Position numbers and translations under genes: made by a program
Origin: Rhizobium sp. PP-CC-3A-592
Lineage (GTDB): Bacteria; Pseudomonadota; Alphaproteobacteria; Rhizobiales; Rhizobiaceae
Assembly (NCBI RefSeq): GCF_003217095.1
Contig: NZ_QJSR01000001.1
Location: 551,716 to 615,715 of the forward strand
Length of the DNA: 64,000 bases
Direction: 5' to 3'
Notes under the pieces: generated by a model
Database searches by the model: none
Told to the model about the DNA's origin: nothing
The model's input: the letters and a program-made list of their open reading frames with translations, nothing else
Shown: in pieces, positions 9,238 through 18,012 of the stretch
How the letters are laid out: each line of letters opens with the position of its first letter
How positions within the stretch are numbered: the first letter of the stretch is position 1

Positions 9238-11508
9238 CTATTTGGTTTCCAGATAATAATCGCCATAGCGACTGTTGTGGTAGAAGTTCTCGTCCTGGTG
9301 AAGGTAGAGCTTGACCTTGCTCAGATCGACCTTGTTCAGGATGACGCCCGCGCATTTGCGCATGATGCCGGGGTGCGTCTGGACGGCCGTCCGAACGATC
9401 CGGCGTGCCGTTGCCCCCCATTCGATGATCATCAGGAAGCTGTCGATCTTGCTGGATATGGCGCGCGCGTCGACCACGGGGCCGAGCGGCGGGAGATCGA
9501 GCACGATGTAATCGAAGGCCTTGGAGAACGAGGCCAGCAGGTCGTTCATCGCGTCCGACGAAAGCAGCTCGGCGGAGAACAGGATGCGCTGCTTGATAAT
9601 GGTCGGCAGGAAGACGAGGCCGGTTTCGACATCGGTCAACAGAACGTCTTCCACCGCCTGGCTTTCACTGAGCACCTCGTAGAGGCCACTGCGGGCATTG
9701 GCACCGATGGCGCGCGTCGCGCCGGGATTGCGCAAGTCGGCGTCGATCAGCAGCGTCCGGGAACCTTGCTTGGCCAGATGCTGGGCGAAGTTCACGGCCA
9801 CCGTGGACTTGCCCTCCCGTGGCAGGACCGAGACAATCCCGATGACCCGGCCGGACTTAGGCCCCGCCTTGAAGTCCGCTGCGATCTTGGCGCTGCGGAT
9901 CGTTTCCGCAAAGGACGAGAGCGGATGATCGATGATGTAGCGATCGAGATTCGACTTGCTCAGCACGCCGCGGGGCCCGACCCGAGACGCATCCAGCTTT
10001 GAGCCGCCTGCTTCGTGCTTTTCCAGCGGGATCTGGCCGATGAACTCCATGGAGAGTTCCTTCTGGACCTGCTCGCCCGTGCGGAAAAACCGTTCCCCGA
10101 ACTCGCGATAGGCACCGATGGCCGCGCCGACGCCACAGCCCATGACGAGAGCGAGCGCGAGGATCAGCGGCTTCTTCGGGTAGCTCGCATCCTGCGGAGG
10201 CTCTGCCCGTGTGACCACGCGGGCAGCGGTCACGGGGAAGCTTTCCCGTTGGCTCGCTTCCTGGAAGCGCTGGAGATAGGTCTCGTAGAGCGTCTTGTAG
10301 GTTTCCGCCGCGCGCTCGTATTCGCGCAGCTGGACGAGATCGTCGTTTGCGACGGCGGAGGTGCTCGTTGCCGCGGCGACCTGGCCTTCCAGGGCCTTCT
10401 GGCTCGCCGAGGCAACCTCGTATTCCTGCCGGTAGGTTCCGGCAATACGGCGAAGCTCCTTGAACATGACCTCGTCATATTCCTGAAGCTTGGCGCGCAG
10501 GAGAACGGCCTGATAGTGATCGCGGCCGAAGCGCTTGGAGATCTCGGCCTCGCGCCGGGACACGTCGAGCGCCTCCTGCTGAAGCTTGTTGATCACGGGG
10601 CTTTCGAGCGAGCCGACGACGGCCGAACGGATATCGCCGCTCGCAACGACGGCCTGAACGCTGTCGTATTTGGACTTGGCATCGGCTGCCGCGCTCTGTG
10701 CCTTGACGAGGTTGGTGTTGATCTGCGTCAGCTGCTGCTCGCTGACGAGTTCGCCGCCGGTCGCGATCAGGCCCTTTTCCGCCCGGAACTTCTGCACGAG
10801 CAGGTCACTGTCGAGCGACTTCTGACGAAGCGCCTCGATCCGCGTCTGCAGCCAGTCGCTGGCGCGCCGCGTCGCATCGAACTTCGAATTGTACTGGTCT
10901 TCCAGATAGGCATCGACAATGGCATTGGCGATCTTCGCCGCGGTTTCCGGCGATCGGGAGACGTAATCGACCTCCAGGATATAGGTCCGGCCGACGCGGG
11001 ATGCGGAGGTGTTCCGCATCAGGGCTTCCTTTACGCTCTGCTTGAGAGCCTCGACATTCTCCGCCTTCGGCGACGTGTCCGAAGCGACCAGCGACTTCAG
11101 TGTCGTGACCACCCTGGACACGAGCGATGGCGTCCGCTTCTGGAATTCGGGGTCGTTCATGAGGTCGAGCCGTTCGACCACCAGGGTCGCAACGCGCTCG
11201 GAACGAAGAATCTCGACCTCGCTGAGCACCGTCGCATCATCGTCCCGCGTCGGGTAGCCGGAGTTCCGGTTGCCGTCGGAGAGAAGCTGATCGGCGATCT
11301 GCTTGTTGTCGCCATCGATGAAGAGCGTCGAGGAGGCCGTGTATTTCGGCGTCGCCGTGAAGGCAAACGCGGCGCCGAGAAACAGCATCAGGATGCCGCA
11401 CAGCGCCACGATCCTCCACTGCCGCTTGATGGTGGAGACGATCTCGTTGAGATCGATCCCACTCTCGTTCTGAGAAGGAAGGAACTCGCTTGTCTGGGCC
11501 TTATCCAA
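9238..11508 (-). CDS. Wzz/BY-kinase polysaccharide co-polymerase (756 aa)
   Basis: ExoP/Wzc-type protein that controls chain length and export of the polysaccharide from the inner membrane. Order of parts: N-terminal Wzz domain with a membrane span near residues 35-52, a long periplasmic coiled-coil region (about 200-400), a second span near 445-465, and a cytoplasmic BY-kinase domain. The kinase shows a Walker A site VLPREGKSTVAVNFA (about 562-576), A' motif LLIDADLRNPG and Walker B IVLDLPPLGPVVDA. The tail has several tyrosines (LYLHQDENFYHNSRYGDYYL), the likely autophosphorylation cluster. Start is TTG with AAGG upstream; no ATG lies between it and the Wzz domain. It is downstream of the OPX gene on the same strand. 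Confidence 0.92.
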   Translation of the reverse strand: MDKAQTSEFLPSQNESGIDLNEIVSTIKRQWRIVALCGILMLFLGAAFAFTATPKYTASSTLFIDGDNKQIADQLLSDGNRNSGYPTRDDDATVLSEVEILRSERVATLVVERLDLMNDPEFQKRTPSLVSRVVTTLKSLVASDTSPKAENVEALKQSVKEALMRNTSASRVGRTYILEVDYVSRSPETAAKIANAIVDAYLEDQYNSKFDATRRASDWLQTRIEALRQKSLDSDLLVQKFRAEKGLIATGGELVSEQQLTQINTNLVKAQSAAADAKSKYDSVQAVVASGDIRSAVVGSLESPVINKLQQEALDVSRREAEISKRFGRDHYQAVLLRAKLQEYDEVMFKELRRIAGTYRQEYEVASASQKALEGQVAAATSTSAVANDDLVQLREYERAAETYKTLYETYLQRFQEASQRESFPVTAARVVTRAEPPQDASYPKKPLILALALVMGCGVGAAIGAYREFGERFFRTGEQVQKELSMEFIGQIPLEKHEAGGSKLDASRVGPRGVLSKSNLDRYIIDHPLSSFAETIRSAKIAADFKAGPKSGRVIGIVSVLPREGKSTVAVNFAQHLAKQGSRTLLIDADLRNPGATRAIGANARSGLYEVLSESQAVEDVLLTDVETGLVFLPTIIKQRILFSAELLSSDAMNDLLASFSKAFDYIVLDLPPLGPVVDARAISSKIDSFLMIIEWGATARRIVRTAVQTHPGIMRKCAGVILNKVDLSKVKLYLHQDENFYHNSRYGDYYLETK

Positions 11509-11800
11509 TTTCTGTACGCCTTAATGATGCAACGCCGGAACGACTGTTTCGCATCATCATGGCAGAGATCGACAATGTAAAACCAGATGTTTTTTTGCAA
11601 CGCAGCAAGTTAATACTTGGTAGGTAAAGACTTACACTTAATCAAGCGACAGGATACCGCAGCCGCATGCGCTGACGTCTTGCGACTTGACCTTGCATTC
11701 TGCCGTTCACCCTCGCCCCGCCATAGATCAGAGCTTGAAATCGTCTCCCCGTCGTGGACAGGCGTCCGGTCTCTTCCAGACGCCCTGTGACATGCTGTTC
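11509..11800. other. Intergenic spacer between OPX and autokinase genes
   Basis: 292 bases. An imperfect hairpin (ACAGGCGTC ... GACGCCCTGT, about 11757-11788) follows the OPX gene. The segment 11575-11650 is AT-rich and could hold a promoter for the autokinase gene. Nothing else was recognised. Confidence 0.4.
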
Positions 11801-13012
11801 CTACAGGTCCTTCACGGCATCGCGCGTTCTCACGACGTCGGTCGAAACGCCGGATGCCGTCGAGGACACCGAGTTCACCACGTCGAGGAACTTGATCAGC
11901 TCCGTTGCCTTGGAATTGGTGATGTAGACGATGTCCTTGTCCTGCATCGGGAACTTCTGGATCATGAACATCGCGGAGGGGTCGCGCAGGTTGGCGCGGA
12001 ACACCACGGGGATCTGCTCGCTCGGGTAGCGGCTGACATCGACATGCAGCTGCTTCAGGAAGTTGCGATCGACGACGCGGTAGAGAAGCACCTGCTCGGG
12101 ATCGGCACGATTGTCGAGAAGGCCGCCGGCCTTGCCGAGCGCCTCTCCGAGCGTCAGGTCCGCATCCTCGAAGTCGATGCGCCCGTTCTGGCCGGATGCG
12201 CCGAAGGCAAGGAAGGTGCGACGCTCGCGGTTGACGATCACCGTATCGCCGGGGACCATGAAGATATTCTCGGCCGGCGTGTTGATCAGATAGTCGTAGA
12301 GGACCGTGGCCGTCCGCGGGCCGCGCTGCAGCGTGACATAGGTCTCGAGACGGGGGGTGCTGAGACCGCCCGCCTGGGAGATGACGTCGAGAATACGGTC
12401 GCCGGCCTCCGTCAGTTCGACCTTCGCCGGATTGTTGACGTCACCGAGAACCGCGACCTGGGCCGAGCGGCTGGCAACCTTGGAGATGACCACCTGCGGC
12501 TCGATGGCGCGGTTGGCCAGAAGCTGCTGGAGCTCGTCCTGCACGGAACTCGTCGTCCGCCCGGCAACGCGGATGCGACCGGCATAGGGAATGGAGATTC
12601 GCCCGCTCTGGTCGATCGTCTGGTTGGGCATGGTGACGAAATTGCCGGAGCGCGAGCCGGCATCGGCCGGAATGAACAGACCGCCGGACTGGGACTCGAA
12701 CACCGTGACGCTGATGATGTCACCGATGCCCAAGGGAAGGTTCGGCACGCCGCCGCGACGGTTGCCGAAGCTGCCCTGCAAGGTCGGCGTCGTCGCCTGC
12801 GCGACATTCGCAAGGACCGCCGCACTGATATCGACGAGCGCGTAGTCGACGCCCGGACGCTTCCGTGACGCGGACCGTGTGTTCACCACCTTGAGGGCAG
12901 CCTGTTGTTCGACCTGCTCCGAAGCGGGACCCGAACTCGGGAGGGAGGTGCAGCCGGCAACGAAGGTCGTCGCGGATAGGGCGATAGCGCTGATGCACAG
13001 ACGGTATGACAA
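11801..13012 (-). CDS. Outer-membrane polysaccharide export lipoprotein (OPX, 403 aa)
   Basis: Wza/ExoF-like OPX protein, the outer-membrane exit port for the polymer. A lipoprotein signal peptide is clear when translation starts at TTG 13010-13012: SYRLCISAIALSATTFVAGC, with lipobox VAGC and Cys near residue 22. That TTG has AGGAG seven bases upstream; the in-frame ATG at 13123 lies 37 codons earlier and would put a non-signal sequence in front. The Poly_export segment LPLGIGDIISVTVFESQSGG is followed by SLBB-like repeats (ISIPYAGRIRVAGRTTS, VTLQRGPRTATVLYDY). It probably works with the adjacent autokinase. Confidence 0.92.
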   Translation of the reverse strand: MSYRLCISAIALSATTFVAGCTSLPSSGPASEQVEQQAALKVVNTRSASRKRPGVDYALVDISAAVLANVAQATTPTLQGSFGNRRGGVPNLPLGIGDIISVTVFESQSGGLFIPADAGSRSGNFVTMPNQTIDQSGRISIPYAGRIRVAGRTTSSVQDELQQLLANRAIEPQVVISKVASRSAQVAVLGDVNNPAKVELTEAGDRILDVISQAGGLSTPRLETYVTLQRGPRTATVLYDYLINTPAENIFMVPGDTVIVNRERRTFLAFGASGQNGRIDFEDADLTLGEALGKAGGLLDNRADPEQVLLYRVVDRNFLKQLHVDVSRYPSEQIPVVFRANLRDPSAMFMIQKFPMQDKDIVYITNSKATELIKFLDVVNSVSSTASGVSTDVVRTRDAVKDL

Positions 13013-13288
13013 GAAACTCTCCTGCAATAGGTCGTGCAGACCAGCGACCTTCAATAGATTACGATGAGCGACTGCCGGATGCGGCGACTTGAGACCACCC
13101 AGCCATGCCCAAGGGCATTTCAAGAATCACACACTCCACAAGCGTCTTCTAACGCAAGAATGAAGAGGCGTGGTTAAGCAATCATTAAATTAACGCCGAT
13201 GACTTTAGATCTTGAGATTTTAGTCATTTAACGCCTTGCCTACACGACTATCTTGACAGGCGTGAGATGTACAGTGATGCCTTAAATA
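13013..13288. other. Divergent control region of OPX and phosphatase genes
   Basis: 276 bases. AT-rich between 13165 and 13270 and containing an inverted ATGACT/AGTCAT pair around 13198-13228, with AGATCT at its centre. It must carry the OPX and phosphatase promoters. The repeat could be an operator, but this is a guess from symmetry only. Confidence 0.35.
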
Positions 13289-14068
13289 ATGTGGACGCCT
13301 TGGAAACAGAATTCACAGCGCAGAGAGAGGCAAGCCGCCCCTCGACAGCGACTGGACCTTCGACAGTGGGACATGGGTGGCAGCATCTATGTCGTCCCCG
13401 ACATTCACGGCTGCCTGCATGCCCTCCATGATGCCGAACGGCGAATTGCGGCGGATCGCGAGGACATGGAGGGAACGGCGATCATCGTCTACCTCGGAGA
13501 CTATGTGGACCGCGGGCCGGATTCGGCCGGCGTGATCGAGCACCTGATCGAGGGCTCCATCGAGAAGGCGCACCGGATCATGCTGTGCGGCAATCACGAC
13601 CAGATCTTTCATGCCGTTCTCTCCACGCAGGCGGACCCGCGCGGCTGGCTGTCGCTGGGCGGACGCGAGACGTTGCGCTCCTACGGCATGTATGATGCGG
13701 ACATCCATCGGCTCTCGGCATCGCCCCGCAAGCTGGCCGAGGCCGTGCGGTCGCACGTGCCCGACTCGCACAAGCTGTTCCTGAAACTGCTGCCGGTCGC
13801 AGCCAGCATCGGACCCCGGCATATCTTTGTTCATGCCGGGCTCTACCCTGGCCGGCCGCTCGACCTCCAGAAGGACGAGCACCTGATGTGGATCCGCGAG
13901 CCCTTCCTCACCGACGGCCCGCAGATGCCGGTAGTCGTCGTCCACGGGCACACGATCGTTCGGGAGCCCGAGTTTCGCGAGGATCGTATCGCTCTCGACA
14001 CAGGGGCCTTCCGGAGCGGTCGACTGACCGTCCTCAAGATCGCCAACGGCGTTGCCAGCCTCATCTGA
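13289..14068 (+). CDS. PPP-family metallophosphatase (259 aa)
   Basis: Calcineurin-like serine/threonine-type protein phosphatase. All metal-binding motifs are present: DIHGCLH (about 35-41), YLGDYVDRGPDS (about 66-77), LCGNHDQIF (about 102-110), a C-terminal HAGLYPG and VVHGHT near residue 218. Such enzymes remove phosphate from Ser/Thr or Tyr residues and small phosphoesters. It is divergent from the OPX/autokinase pair, so it may reverse autokinase phosphorylation; this is inferred from position. The first ~28 residues are basic and unconserved, and an ATG at 13373 directly before the conserved domain could be the real start. Confidence 0.88.
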   Translation: MWTPWKQNSQRRERQAAPRQRLDLRQWDMGGSIYVVPDIHGCLHALHDAERRIAADREDMEGTAIIVYLGDYVDRGPDSAGVIEHLIEGSIEKAHRIMLCGNHDQIFHAVLSTQADPRGWLSLGGRETLRSYGMYDADIHRLSASPRKLAEAVRSHVPDSHKLFLKLLPVAASIGPRHIFVHAGLYPGRPLDLQKDEHLMWIREPFLTDGPQMPVVVVHGHTIVREPEFREDRIALDTGAFRSGRLTVLKIANGVASLI

Positions 14069-14101
14069 TCGGCTGTGTGGCGGCCTCGCTCCAGACGCCG
14101 C

Positions 14102-14152
14102 CTATAGCATTTCTCCGTCAGGTGGAGGCACCTGACGGAGAAATGCTATAGA
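14102..14152. repeat. Perfect 23-bp palindromic intergenic element
   Basis: Two perfectly complementary 23-base arms separated by a 4-base GAGG loop; the ends read CTATAGCATTTCTCC and its complement. The terminal AGCATTTC motif also bounds the palindrome at 59699-59738. It lies just after the phosphatase stop and may also stop transcription. It looks like one of the dispersed palindromic elements common between rhizobial genes. Confidence 0.75.
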
Positions 14153-14153
14153 T

Positions 14154-14204
14154 TCAAAGTGTAGAGCGACCTTTGCGCGTTCGATTGAACGCGCGGCGCT
14201 CTAG
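14154..14204. repeat. Rhizobial intergenic mosaic-type repeat
   Basis: Follows the palindrome directly. It contains GCGCGTTC/GAACGCGC around a 4-base loop, bounded by TAGAGCG and CGCTCTA. Elements of the form 'ATTCAAAGTG..AGAGCG..GCGCG' recur between genes in Rhizobium and Agrobacterium genomes (from memory of the RIME class); only the symmetry is seen here. Confidence 0.6.
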
Positions 14205-14261
14205 GGAACGCAGGTGCAGCAGAGCCATGGTAACGGGCCTTCGCTCGCTACGGCAAAAACG

Positions 14262-14286
14262 AAAAAGGGCGCCCGACCGGCGCCCG
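14262..14286 (-). terminator. Rho-independent terminator of priming transferase gene
   Basis: Read on the minus strand, a GGGCGCC/GGCGCCC stem with a 5-base loop is followed by TTTTTCGTTTTT. It lies about 100 bases past the stop of the ExoY-like gene. Confidence 0.8.
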
Positions 14287-14382
14287 TTACAGACATCATC
14301 TTATGAAAATACGGGAGCGGGACACCAGGCGGTGCATCTCTGCGGGCGCGCGAAGAGGAGCCCGCCAAGCGCGCTTGCGTCT

Positions 14383-15087
14383 TTAGAACCCGCTGCCGCC
14401 GCGCAGTTCGGACATGACCGTCCGGCCGATGATGCTCATATCCATCCAGAACGAATAGTTGTGCATGTAGTAGATGTCGCAGGCGATGCGGGCGCGGGCC
14501 TTGGCAGCGTCCGTCGTCGGGCCGCGCAAGCCCCGGACCTGGGCGAGGCCCGTGAGGCCCGGCTTGATCCGGTGACGATCGTGATAATGCGGCACGAGGT
14601 CTTCGTAGAGACGGTCGGCCGCCAGCATGCCGACGGCGTGGCAGCGTGGGCCGACCAGCGACATATGCCCGAGAAGCACGTTCACAAGCTGCGGAAGTTC
14701 GTCGATGCTGGTCTTGCGGAGGATCGCCCCGAGACGTGTGATCCGCGGATCGTTCTTCGTCGTCTGCGCGACGCCGCTGGCGTCGCAGAGATCCGTCCGC
14801 ATGCTCCGGAATTTGTAGATGCGGATGCGCGTGCAGTTCACGCCCCAGCGGACCTGACTGAAGATCGGCGAACCCTTGCTTTCCAGCCGGATCGCGATGC
14901 AGACGAGAACGAAGAACGGCAGCAGGATCGCCAGAGCCGTGAAGGAAACGGCAATATCCAGCGCGCGCTTCGCCGCCAGATGCGCCGTGCGGCTTCCGGA
15001 ATGCCCGACGGTCGTCAGCGGACCGCGATAGGCGGCTGGCGAGGTCGGAACCGCGGTCACATATGTCATCGCACCAAACTCCTTCAT
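14383..15087 (-). CDS. ExoY-like priming sugar transferase (234 aa)
   Basis: Polyprenyl-phosphate hexose-1-phosphate transferase, the enzyme that starts the repeat unit by placing glucose- or galactose-1-phosphate on undecaprenyl phosphate. One membrane-inserted helix (about 43-65, [20 protein letters not shown]) precedes the catalytic part with [25 protein letters not shown] (conserved Asp-Glu), MSLVGPR and [15 protein letters not shown], all hallmark motifs. Length matches ExoY rather than the larger WbaP type, which has extra N-terminal spans. GGAGG lies seven bases before the ATG. The sugar specificity is not readable, but GalE and Ugd nearby are compatible with Gal or Glc. Confidence 0.92.
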   Translation of the reverse strand: MKEFGAMTYVTAVPTSPAAYRGPLTTVGHSGSRTAHLAAKRALDIAVSFTALAILLPFFVLVCIAIRLESKGSPIFSQVRWGVNCTRIRIYKFRSMRTDLCDASGVAQTTKNDPRITRLGAILRKTSIDELPQLVNVLLGHMSLVGPRCHAVGMLAADRLYEDLVPHYHDRHRIKPGLTGLAQVRGLRGPTTDAAKARARIACDIYYMHNYSFWMDMSIIGRTVMSELRGGSGF

Positions 15088-15587
15088 GCCAACCTCCGGA
15101 CGAACGCATCTTCATGCTGCATCGCAATATGCCTCACTCTAAATCAGGAGTCACTAAGGAATATACACTTGATTAACTATGGACGGCTGCTATGCACGAA
15201 ACGCATGGCTGGCGGATCGCATTTCGCTACACGGCCAGGGAAAGCATGCGGATACCGCACGCCTCCAGCCGGAACGCACGAAAATGAACCGTTTTTTAGC
15301 TGTGTCTTCTGGAAGTCTCGGGTTTGGAGGCCGTTCGGGCTGGATTTAACGGCGTCATAAGATGCGGGCGCATAGGGTTCCGGAAACGACCTGGAGAGCC
15401 CGATGTCCCTTCGCCTCAAGAGCCTATCCGCTGCCTTCGGCTTGTCGATCGCAACCTGGAGCCTTATCCTGCACAGCGTCAGTTCGCTGTGATGGACGGT
15501 CCTCATGCGGCAAACGCAAAAAGCGCACGCCGTTTCCGACATGCGCCCTTTTATCTCACATGTCCCGTGCAGCGGACCTGATCCGGT
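15088..15587. other. 500-base intergenic region with ugd terminator
   Basis: Lies between the ugd stop and the priming transferase start, both on the minus strand. Apart from the terminator at 15518-15548, I see an AT-rich stretch at 15125-15180 suited to the priming transferase promoter. Short open frames here have no support. Confidence 0.5.
15518..15548 (-). terminator. Rho-independent terminator of ugd
   Basis: On the minus strand a 10-bp stem GCGCATGTCG/CGGCGTGCGC closes a GAAA tetraloop and is followed by TTTTTGCG. It is 40 bases after the ugd stop. Confidence 0.75.
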
Positions 15588-16754
15588 TCAGTCGGAGCCG
15601 AACAGATCCCGCGTGTAGACCTTTGCCGCCACGTCCTTCAGTTCCGGCGTGTAGCGATTGGCGACGATGACGTCGCAGGTCTCCTTGAAGACCTCGAGAT
15701 CGCGGATCAGGGGGGATTTGAAGAAATCCTCGCCTGGCAGCGCCGGCTCGAAGACCACGACCTCGATGCCCTTCGCCTTCAGCCGCTTCATGATGCCCTG
15801 AATGGACGAATCGCGGAAGTTGTCCGAGCCTGCCTTCATGACCAGGCGATAAATGCCCACCCGCTTCGGATTGCGGCGCAGAATGCTTTCCGCGACGAAA
15901 TCCTTGCGCGTTGTGTTGGCGGTGACGATGGCGCTGATCAGGGCCTGGGGCACTTCGCTGTAGTTTGCCAGCAACTGCTTGGTATCCTTGGGCAGGCAAT
16001 AGCCGCCATAGCCGAAGGACGGGTTGTTGTAGTGCGTGCCGATCCGCGGATCGAGGCCGACGCCGTTGATGATCTGGCGTGCGTTGAGGCCGTGAAGCTC
16101 CGCATAGGTATCGAGCTCGTTGAAATAGGCGACGCGCATGGCGAGATAGGTGTTGGAGAAGAGCTTGATGGCCTCCGCCTCGCTCGAATCCGTCAGGAGG
16201 ATCTGCACGTCCTTCTTGATGGCGCCACCGAGCAGCATGTCCGCGAAGGTCTGCGCCCGCTCGGACTGCTCGCCGACCACGATGCGCGACGGGTGAAGGT
16301 TGTCGTAGAGCGCCTTGCCCTCGCGCAGGAACTCCGGCGAAAAGATGATGTTGTCACGTCCGAGGCTCGCGCGCAGGCGCTGCGTGTAGCCGACCGGGAT
16401 CGTGGACTTGATGACGATGACAGCCGTCGGATTGACCGCGAACACGTCCGCGATCGCCGCCTCGACGGATCGCGTATCGAAGTGGTTGGTCACGGTGTCG
16501 TAGTTCGTCGGCGTCGCTACGATGACATAGTCGGCTCCGGCATAGGCATCGGCCGTGTCGCCGGTTGCGCGGAAGTTCAGGGAGCGGCCGAGATAATCCG
16601 AGACCTCGGGATCGACGATCGGCGATTTTCCCGCATTCAGCATGTTCACCTTGTCGATGTTGGTATCGTAGGCGACCACCTCGTTGTGCTGTGCCAGCAG
16701 CATCGCATTCGAAATGCCGACATAGCCCAGACCCGCAACTGCAACTTTCATCAT
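15588..16754 (-). CDS. ugd: UDP-glucose 6-dehydrogenase (388 aa)
   Basis: Oxidises UDP-glucose to UDP-glucuronate with two NAD+, in the cytoplasm. It aligns along its full length with the short enterobacterial Ugd (also 388 aa). Visible: Rossmann motif [46 protein letters not shown], the substrate region [20 protein letters not shown], active-site Cys in [17 protein letters not shown], and the ending [13 protein letters not shown] 16754 has AGGA eight bases upstream; the preceding GTG is unlikely. It supplies UDP-GlcA for the locus and the substrate for the epimerase at 8032. The short enterobacterial-like form may reflect transfer. Confidence 0.95.
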   Translation of the reverse strand: MMKVAVAGLGYVGISNAMLLAQHNEVVAYDTNIDKVNMLNAGKSPIVDPEVSDYLGRSLNFRATGDTADAYAGADYVIVATPTNYDTVTNHFDTRSVEAAIADVFAVNPTAVIVIKSTIPVGYTQRLRASLGRDNIIFSPEFLREGKALYDNLHPSRIVVGEQSERAQTFADMLLGGAIKKDVQILLTDSSEAEAIKLFSNTYLAMRVAYFNELDTYAELHGLNARQIINGVGLDPRIGTHYNNPSFGYGGYCLPKDTKQLLANYSEVPQALISAIVTANTTRKDFVAESILRRNPKRVGIYRLVMKAGSDNFRDSSIQGIMKRLKAKGIEVVVFEPALPGEDFFKSPLIRDLEVFKETCDVIVANRYTPELKDVAAKVYTRDLFGSD

Positions 16755-16950
16755 CACTCACTTCCTAAAAAAGACGGACCTCCAACGACATATCCTAATA
16801 TTCCGGGTGATGGACACCTTAAATATCTTCAGCGACAACTCATCGCGTTACGTCCAGCGTGTTGCAGAGAAGATCAGACCTCTCGCAGCACGGAAAATGC
16901 TGCGGACACCAGTGCGGAGGCCGGGGAAGGTCAAGACGCAACCGACTGTC

Positions 16951-17946
16951 CTAGTCGGTGGCGTTCCGGCGCGAGAGGTGGTCTTCCCACGCCAAAGCGT
17001 GGCGGACGATGACGTCGAGATCGTCATATTCCGGCACCCAGCCGAGTTCCTTCATGGCAAGCGCCGGGTTCGCAACGATCATCGCCGGGTCGCCTGCGCG
17101 GCGGGGGGCAAAATCGACCGTGAGATCCGCGCCGTTGACGCGCTTGACCGTGTCGAGAACCTCGAGCACCGAGAAGCCGTGGCCATAGCCGCAATTGGCA
17201 ACCAGGGAGCCTCCCCCGGCGCGCATGCGCTGCAAGGCCTTGAGATGCGCCTGCACCAGATCCCAGACATGGATGTAGTCGCGCACGCAGGTGCCGTCCG
17301 GCGTCGGGTAATCGGTGCCGAAGACGCTCATGGAGGGGCGCTTGCCGAGCGCCACGGCGCAGGCGATCTTGATGAGGTGCGTCGATGTCTTCGACGACTG
17401 GCCGGAGCGTCCCTTCGGGTCGGCACCCGCCACATTGAAGTAGCGCAGCACCGTATAGGTCAGGTCATGCGCGGCGGCGGCGTCGCGCAACATGATTTCC
17501 GTCATCAGCTTCGAGGAGCCGTAGGGCGATTCCGGGCGAAGCTGGACGGTTTCCGAAACGGGCTCCAGCACCTCCGGCGTGCCGTAGACGGCAGCGGTGG
17601 AGGAGAACACGAAATGCGGGATGCCGGCCTCGACGACGCTGGCGATGAGCGCGCGCGACTTGACCGTGTTGTTCTCGTAATAGCCGAGCGGATCGCTGAC
17701 GCTGTCGGGCACGACGATCGATCCGGCAAAGTGAATGACGGCATCGATGGCGTTCTCGGCGAAGATCCGCGACAGCAGTGCCGCATCCGCGATATCGCCC
17801 TCGTACATCCGCGCTTCCGGCGCGATCGCCCAGCGGAAACCGGTGGAGAGCCGGTCGATGACGACGACCTCCTCCCCTGCTTCCAGAAGCGCCCATACCA
17901 TATGGCTGCCGATATAGCCGCCACCGCCCGTCACCAGTACTGCCAT
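16951..17946 (-). CDS. galE: UDP-glucose 4-epimerase (331 aa)
   Basis: Interconverts UDP-glucose and UDP-galactose in the cytoplasm (rhizobial ExoB is the same enzyme). It has the nucleotide-binding motif VTGGGGYIGSHMVWAL at the N-terminus, HFAGSIVVPDS, FSSTAAVYGTPE, the catalytic pair in SPYGSSKLMTE (Tyr and Lys), RYFNVAGADPKG and RDYIHVWDLVQAH, all in GalE order and spacing. Length is normal. It probably supplies UDP-Gal to the priming transferase and the glycosyltransferases of the locus. Confidence 0.95.
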   Translation of the reverse strand: MAVLVTGGGGYIGSHMVWALLEAGEEVVVIDRLSTGFRWAIAPEARMYEGDIADAALLSRIFAENAIDAVIHFAGSIVVPDSVSDPLGYYENNTVKSRALIASVVEAGIPHFVFSSTAAVYGTPEVLEPVSETVQLRPESPYGSSKLMTEIMLRDAAAAHDLTYTVLRYFNVAGADPKGRSGQSSKTSTHLIKIACAVALGKRPSMSVFGTDYPTPDGTCVRDYIHVWDLVQAHLKALQRMRAGGGSLVANCGYGHGFSVLEVLDTVKRVNGADLTVDFAPRRAGDPAMIVANPALAMKELGWVPEYDDLDVIVRHALAWEDHLSRRNATD

Positions 17947-18012
17947 GCGTCCCTCACGTCGGTTCCTGCATCAGGTATGAAACGCCTGCCGGGAAATGAC
18001 AAGCGTCACGCT

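Noticed and set aside
10015-11580. 521-codon open frame on the plus strand
   Set aside because: Antisense to the autokinase gene.
15177-15542. 121-codon open frame between ugd and the priming transferase
   Set aside because: No homology, unusual composition, and overlaps the ugd terminator.
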